Source: CALWZE01 sp036644375
Lineage (GTDB): Bacteria > Bacillota > Clostridia > Oscillospirales > Ruminococcaceae
Assembly (NCBI GenBank): GCA_036644375.1
Contig: JAVXQD010000047.1
Coordinates: 1 to 16,138 of the forward strand
Direction: 5' to 3'
DNA length: 16,138 bases
Shown here: positions 12,788 through 16,138 of the stretch, in pieces
Layout: each line of letters begins with the position of its first letter
How positions within the stretch are numbered: position 1 is the stretch's first letter
Made by a program: the position numbers and the translations under genes
Notes under the pieces: model-generated
Seen by the model: only the letters and a program-made list of their open reading frames with translations
The model's database searches: none
Told to the model about the DNA's origin: nothing

Positions 12788-14790
12788 TATTTGCACTTGT
12801 AGGTAATCAAAACAGCGGAAAAACAACGCTGTTTAATGTGTTGACGGGCTCTAATCAGCATGTCGGGAATTTTCCCGGAGTTACGGTTGATCAAAAAATA
12901 GGCGAGATAAAAAAGACTAAGGGGTCTTCTGTTGTAGATCTTCCGGGAATATATTCAATGAGGCCCTACTCAACAGAGGAAGTTGTTACAAGAGATTTTA
13001 TTCTCAATGAAAAGCCGGACGGAATAATTAACATTGTCGATGCAACCAATATCGAGCGCAACCTCTATTTGACTTTACAGCTGTTGGAGCTTCATGTGCC
13101 ATTGGTGCTTGCCCTTAACATGATGGATGAGGTGCGCGGCAATGGCGGAACAATAGATATTCCGAAGCTATCAAAGGCTCTCGGCATAGTTGTTGTGCCG
13201 ATAAGCGCAAGTAAAAATGAGGGAATCTCTGAGCTTGTGGATAAAATGCTGACCGTTGCAAAAAATAAGACATACCCATTGGTTACGGATTTCTGCGAGC
13301 CCGGTCCGGTCCATCGATGCATACACTCTGTCTCGCACTTAATTGAGGACCACGCGCAAAAAAACGGGATTTCCTCCCGATTTGCGGCGACCAAACTGAT
13401 AGAGGGAGATATGTACTTTGCAGAAAAAATGGACCTCGATCAGAATGAACTGGAAACAATAGGACACAGTGTTTCGGAAATGGAAACCGAATGCGGAATG
13501 GACGCAAACGCAGCACTGGCGGATATGCGCTATACATTTATTGAAGCCGCTTGCAAAATCTCGGTTGTAAAGTGCAAAGAAAACCGTGAGCACAAGCGAA
13601 GCGTAATAATCGATAATTTTCTGACAAACAAGTATTTGGCATTGCCGATATTTTTCGGCACCATGATATTCATATTTTGGCTCACATTCGGAGTAATCGG
13701 AAAATGGCTTGCGGATATTCTTTCGATTGGGATAGATTTGCTGACAGGTTTAGCCGACACCGCCCTTACGGCATATGGCATCAACCCTGTCGTGCACAGC
13801 CTGGTAATCGAAGGGGTGTTCGCGGGAGTCGGAAGTGTATTGTCCTTTTTGCCGATTATCGTTGTGCTGTTCTTTTTTCTGTCAATACTTGAAGATACAG
13901 GATATATGGCGCGTGTCGCTTTTGTAATGGATAAGTTGCTTAGAAAAATCGGGCTTTCCGGAAGAAGCGTAGTGCCAATGATCATAGGATTTGGCTGTTC
14001 TGTTCCCGCAATAATGGCAACAAGAACGCTGTCGTCTGACAGAGATCGAAAGATGACCATACTTTTGACTCCGTTTATGAGCTGTTCGGCAAAGATACCG
14101 ATTTATGCAGTCTTCTGCGCCGCATTTTTCCCTAAGCACAGTGCTTTTGTAATGGCGGGATTATATTTGTTCGGAATGATGATTTCAGTAATAGTTGCAC
14201 TTTTGCTTAAAAACACGATGTTTACCGGCAATCCGGTGCCGTTTGTCATGGAGCTGCCAAACTACCGTTTGCCTTCACCCAAAAGTGTTATTCTGTTGAT
14301 GTGGGATAAAGCGCGGGACTTTATTCAAAGAGCATTTACTGTCATATTCCTCGCGACGGTTGTTGTCTGGTTTCTCGGGGCATTTGATGCAAGGCTTAAT
14401 TTTGTTCAAGACAGCGCAAGCAGTCTGCTTGCGGCGATAGGTCGGTTTATTTCTCCGATTTTCGCTCCGCTCGGCATGGGAGACTGGCGCATATCAACCT
14501 CGCTTATTGCAGGACTTACTGCAAAAGAAGCAGTGGTCAGCACCCTGAGCGTGTTGATGGGCACTTCACTCGAAACCCTCAGCACAGCGCTTGGCGCACT
14601 GTTTACTCCGATATCTGCCGCAAGCTTTTTAATATTCACGTTGCTGTACACCCCGTGTATCGCCGCAATAGCGACGATTAAACGCGAGCTCGGTTCAAAG
14701 CTTCAAACTATCGGAATAGTAGTCAGTCAGTGCATGATAGCATGGCTGTGTGCATTCGCCGTATTCCAAATCGGAAATCTTTTCATCTGA
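12784..14790 (+). CDS. feoB: FeoB ferrous iron transporter
   Basis: FeoB is the membrane Fe(II) transporter with an N-terminal GTPase domain. In this 668-residue protein the G motifs are all visible: G1 GNQNSGKT at 7-14, G2 GVT near 32, G3 DLPG at 52-55, G4 NMMD at 112-115 and G5 SAS at 141-143. A helical linker with KxxEGD-like sequence follows (KLIEGDMYF near 205), then the multi-span gate region with the conserved GFGCSVPAIMATRTL segment and LTPFMSCSAKIPIY, which carry candidate metal-path cysteines, and a second gate half ending near 660. Length is normal. Its ATG at 12784 overlaps the feoA stop. The TGA at 14788-14790 lies within the TGAGGT ribosome binding site of the next gene. Confidence 0.96.
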   Translation: MIFALVGNQNSGKTTLFNVLTGSNQHVGNFPGVTVDQKIGEIKKTKGSSVVDLPGIYSMRPYSTEEVVTRDFILNEKPDGIINIVDATNIERNLYLTLQLLELHVPLVLALNMMDEVRGNGGTIDIPKLSKALGIVVVPISASKNEGISELVDKMLTVAKNKTYPLVTDFCEPGPVHRCIHSVSHLIEDHAQKNGISSRFAATKLIEGDMYFAEKMDLDQNELETIGHSVSEMETECGMDANAALADMRYTFIEAACKISVVKCKENREHKRSVIIDNFLTNKYLALPIFFGTMIFIFWLTFGVIGKWLADILSIGIDLLTGLADTALTAYGINPVVHSLVIEGVFAGVGSVLSFLPIIVVLFFFLSILEDTGYMARVAFVMDKLLRKIGLSGRSVVPMIIGFGCSVPAIMATRTLSSDRDRKMTILLTPFMSCSAKIPIYAVFCAAFFPKHSAFVMAGLYLFGMMISVIVALLLKNTMFTGNPVPFVMELPNYRLPSPKSVILLMWDKARDFIQRAFTVIFLATVVVWFLGAFDARLNFVQDSASSLLAAIGRFISPIFAPLGMGDWRISTSLIAGLTAKEAVVSTLSVLMGTSLETLSTALGALFTPISAASFLIFTLLYTPCIAAIATIKRELGSKLQTIGIVVSQCMIAWLCAFAVFQIGNLFI

Positions 14791-14797
14791 GGTCAAA

Positions 14798-14998
14798 ATG
14801 AATATTTTTGATTACGTTATAATCGCAATACTTGTCCTGTGTGTAATTCTCGCAGTAGTCTATATTCGCAAAAGCAGAAAAAACGGAAAATGTATCGGAT
14901 GCGGCAATTGTGACGGCTGCTGCTCAAAGTGCTCACAGGCACAAAACCCGTGCGAGACAAAATCCGACTGTGGGCCGGAGGATAAATCTAACAGTTGA
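14798..14998 (+). CDS. FeoB-associated Cys-rich membrane protein
   Basis: This 66-residue protein has a single membrane span at about 4-24, a basic stretch at 25-31, then a dense cysteine cluster, C32-x2-C35-x2-C38-x2-CC41-42-x2-C45, with further cysteines at 52 and 58. This layout matches the small FeoB-associated Cys-rich family (PF12669) found next to feoB in Clostridia; its proposed role in ferrous iron handling is not well tested. The ATG at 14798 follows TGAGGT at 14788-14793, in which the feoB stop sits. The basic residues after the span predict that the cysteines face the cytoplasm. It is the last gene of the feo operon. The family assignment is from memory of the pattern. Confidence 0.85.
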   Translation: MNIFDYVIIAILVLCVILAVVYIRKSRKNGKCIGCGNCDGCCSKCSQAQNPCETKSDCGPEDKSNS

Positions 14999-15150
14999 TT
15001 CGAATTGCATGTAAGTCTTAAATGACACCCGTTTATCAACAGTCAAGTACTTCCGCTGTGCGGGTATAAGAGTCTTTTGCTATTGTGACCTATCTGCCCT
15101 TGTCCTGCTGCAATGTTACCGTGATTAAGGCAGCCCTGTACCGATGCTGA
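14999..15150. other. Unassigned GC-richer segment downstream of the feo operon
   Basis: No gene, tRNA or known RNA was recognised here on either strand. A minus-strand open frame crosses it (15043-15258) but also runs through the adjacent hairpin, so it is not convincing. Base composition differs from the AT-rich sequence further right. Confidence 0.3.
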
Positions 15151-15192
15151 AATAAGAGCCCTTGGATTATAAAAAATCCAAGGGCTCTTATT
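15151..15192. terminator. Perfect 18-bp hairpin between convergent genes
   Basis: AATAAGAGCCCTTGGATT (15151-15168) pairs exactly with 15175-15192 around a six-base loop. It lies between the feo operon and the minus-strand Lys-rich gene, so it can end transcription from both sides, although no long T run follows either arm. Confidence 0.7.
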
Positions 15193-15231
15193 TGAACAAA
15201 ATTCAAAACACGACCACGGTAATGAGAACAT

Positions 15232-15249
15232 GAGCCATGAATTTGGCTC
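15232..15249. repeat. Small hairpin at the 3' end of the Lys-rich gene
   Basis: GAGCCA (15232-15237) pairs with TGGCTC (15244-15249) across six bases, 8 bases downstream of the minus-strand stop codon. There is no T run, so it is more likely a 3'-end stabiliser than a terminator. Confidence 0.35.
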
Positions 15250-15257
15250 GCAGAACA

Positions 15258-15398
15258 CTACTTTTGCTTTTTCTCTTTTTTTATAAGCTCAGGCTGAACC
15301 ATGACAGGTCTCGGAGTGGTGACAGCTGAAGTATCAGCAGTCTTTTTATCGGATTTTTTCATTTTCTTAGCTTCTTTTTTTATGTTTCTGTCGCCCAT
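15258..15398 (-). CDS. Small Lys-rich protein of unknown function
   Basis: This 46-residue protein was found by reading the minus strand: ATG at 15398, TAG at 15258. It starts MGDRNIKKEAKKMKK, has a Thr/Ser/Ala/Val middle, then the motif VQPELIKKEKK near the end. It has 13 lysines and two arginines against six acidic residues, no cysteines and no hydrophobic span, so it is probably soluble, disordered and able to bind nucleic acid or acidic partners. I have the impression that similar short proteins with a VQPEL-type ending occur in Clostridia, but could not check. The ribosome binding site AAAGGA lies about 11 bases upstream. A strong minus-strand promoter sits about 150 bases upstream. Reading the plus strand here gives only a hydrophobic mirror frame, which I take as spurious. 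Confidence 0.7.
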   Translation of the reverse strand: MGDRNIKKEAKKMKKSDKKTADTSAVTTPRPVMVQPELIKKEKKQK

Positions 15399-15467
15399 TG
15401 TAATTACCATCCTTTTTCATTTACTGTTTAAGTATATACAAAGCTCTGAATTGCTTTATGCCCAACC

Positions 15468-15489
15468 ATTTTTTATGATGATAAAAAAT
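15468..15489. repeat. 9-bp hairpin in the leader of the Lys-rich gene
   Basis: ATTTTTTAT (15468-15476) and ATAAAAAAT (15481-15489) form a perfect stem with a four-base loop. It falls inside the predicted 5' leader of the minus-strand small gene, where it could affect translation or RNA stability. Confidence 0.45.
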
Positions 15490-15544
15490 CTCTTGATTAG
15501 TTCATTGTGGCAACCAATGCTTATCATAGATGTTTTACGGCTTC

Positions 15545-15573
15545 ATTATAACATGATTTTATCGGCATGTAAA
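15545..15573 (-). promoter_or_regulatory. Strong minus-strand promoter for the Lys-rich gene
   Basis: On the minus strand TTTACA (15568-15573), a 17-base spacer and TATAAT (15545-15550) with TGT just before it form an extended -10 promoter. A second set, TTGACA-18-TAAAAT, overlaps it slightly upstream. The start site would be near 15538, giving a leader of about 140 bases. Confidence 0.7.
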
Positions 15574-15640
15574 ATTTTGTGTCAATTTATAACAAAAAAA
15601 TTTTTTAATAAAAATGATGCGTTTTTTCACAAACCACGCC

Positions 15641-15677
15641 TTATGAGTAGAAAGCTCGGATAACTTGCTACTCATAA
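15641..15677 (-). terminator. Hairpin after the single-pass membrane protein gene
   Basis: TTATGAGTAG (15641-15650) pairs with CTACTCATAA (15668-15677), starting six bases beyond the minus-strand stop at 15684. There is no T run right after it, so terminator function is uncertain. Confidence 0.45.
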
Positions 15678-15683
15678 TCTGTA

Positions 15684-16001
15684 TCAGTCTCTGATTCCTT
15701 CAGCAACTAAATTATTGAAGATATAATACTTATAATGAGTAACTCCCGGCAATTCATCTTCAGGCATAAAATTTCCCTTTATTTCAAATGAATAACCCAA
15801 CCCATAATACCTTCCGGAACCGCCATCATCAGCAGTTTCAGTTTTCAAAGTGAATACAGGCTTTTCAAAAGATTTTACTCTAAAAAAATCCACACTTCCA
15901 AGTGCGAGCCAAAGAAATAATAGAACACATAAGGTTACTAAAATAGTTCTTACCACTTTCTTGCTTATTTTATCACCTTGCAAAATACAAATAAACTTCA
16001 C
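15684..16001 (-). CDS. Single-pass membrane protein of unknown function
   Basis: The 105-residue product has a short basic N-terminus, one strong hydrophobic span at about 17-36, and an extracellular domain of about 70 residues that is Gly- and Tyr-rich in the middle (DGGSGRYYGLGYSFEIKG). It is either membrane-anchored or secreted after signal cleavage; there is no lipobox cysteine at the right place. A similar DGG...YYGLGY pattern is, as I recall, seen in uncharacterised Firmicute proteins, but I cannot verify this. The start is GTG at 16001. An AAGGAA lies about 14 bases upstream, further than usual, so the start is uncertain. It lies 10 bases downstream of the detached rlmD tail and is read in the same direction, with its own hairpin at the 3' end. 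Confidence 0.65.
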   Translation of the reverse strand: MKFICILQGDKISKKVVRTILVTLCVLLFLWLALGSVDFFRVKSFEKPVFTLKTETADDGGSGRYYGLGYSFEIKGNFMPEDELPGVTHYKYYIFNNLVAEGIRD

Positions 16002-16011
16002 TGCAAATTTA

Positions 16012-16083
16012 TTATTTCCTTGACATCAACACTACGCACTCCACGTGGCTTGAGCGGGTGATGTTAATTGCCATTTTGGAATC
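16012..16083 (-). pseudogene. rlmD: Detached 3' end of an RlmD/RumA-type 23S rRNA methyltransferase; likely attachment site
   Basis: On the minus strand the last codons read SHVECVVLMSRK and then TAA at 16012-16014. This matches, from memory, the C-terminal tail of RlmD (RumA), the 23S rRNA uracil-1939 methyltransferase of Firmicutes. In the same frame a TGA stop lies only 23 codons upstream (16084-16086) and the residues before the tail do not look like RlmD, so the body of the gene is missing. The 3' end of rumA is an established integration site for conjugative elements in Firmicutes, so this is probably one attachment site, with the element continuing to the right. The att core cannot be set from one end alone. 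Confidence 0.55.
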
Positions 16084-16136
16084 TCAACCCTCATTATTGC
16101 AGGTAATAAGTCCACACAATCATCTATATTTGCGAG
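16032..16136 (-). CDS. Possible C-terminal fragment of an element gene, open at the window edge
   Basis: A second minus-strand frame stays open from the window edge to a TAG at 16032-16034, giving at least 34 residues including VDLLPAIMRVEIPKWQ. It reads across the rlmD tail in another frame, as expected if an element gene ends inside the attachment site. No family was recognised and it may be chance. Confidence 0.25.
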   Translation of the reverse strand, partial: LANIDDCVDLLPAIMRVEIPKWQLTSPAQATWSA

Positions 16137-16138
16137 AA

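Noticed and set aside
13530..14060. Long minus-strand frame of 176 residues inside feoB
   Set aside because: It lies wholly inside the well-supported feoB gene and shows no protein-family pattern; it is a mirror frame.
15043..15258. Minus-strand frame of 71 residues downstream of the Lys-rich gene
   Set aside because: It runs through an 18-bp hairpin, lacks a ribosome binding site, and shows no domain-like pattern.
15301..15663. Plus-strand open frame of 120 residues, hydrophobic
   Set aside because: It is the mirror of the Lys-rich minus-strand gene and its leader; AAA/AAG codons read backwards give Phe and Leu. It has no ribosome binding site and runs through a minus-strand promoter.

Overview
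This window looks like a chromosomal segment from an anaerobic Firmicute of the Clostridia, possibly near Oscillospiraceae; that is inference. It rests on moderate GC content, AGGAGG-type ribosome binding sites, sigma-A type promoters, a folate ECF S-component beside folC, a bactofilin paired with an M23 peptidase, and a feoA-feoB-Cys-rich trio typical of Clostridia. No rRNA, tRNA or CRISPR array was seen.

Layout. Bases 1-2400 hold a two-gene folate operon: folC, then an apparently fused gene joining a folate ECF transporter S-component to 5-formyltetrahydrofolate cyclo-ligase, closed by a strong terminator. Bases 2400-4270 hold a membrane-anchored M23 peptidase and a bactofilin, a cell-shape pairing. 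From 4280 to 6850, trpS (minus) and gltX (plus) diverge from back-to-back promoters whose -35 boxes touch. A YbaK-type aminoacyl-tRNA deacylase and an EamA/DMT transporter follow to 8297.

Bases 8300-12130 form an accessory module: an OmpR-type response regulator, a BcrA/LanF-like ABC ATPase with an E in place of the Q-loop glutamine, one ABC-2 permease, a LanK-like histidine kinase, and a degenerate cysteine-rich KTR protein of a type I associate with conjugative elements. It probably senses and expels an antimicrobial peptide. Its control region carries a 17-bp inverted repeat around the regulator promoter and tandem direct repeats upstream of the ABC promoter.

Bases 12440-15000 hold the ferrous iron operon feoA-feoB plus a small Cys-rich membrane protein, behind a promoter with two GTTAG-N6-CTAAC boxes that resemble DtxR/IdeR operators. 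A perfect 18-bp hairpin separates this operon from a convergent 46-residue Lys-rich gene on the minus strand, which has a long leader. A single-pass membrane protein follows on the minus strand.

At the right edge the minus strand carries what looks like the last codons of an RlmD/RumA rRNA methyltransferase, cut off from any upstream coding sequence. The 3' end of that gene is a known integration site for conjugative elements, so the window probably ends at an element boundary. Most of the window is ordinary housekeeping sequence. The most noteworthy items are the FolT/cyclo-ligase fusion, the E-loop transporter module with its control sites, the Lys-rich small gene and the detached rlmD tail.
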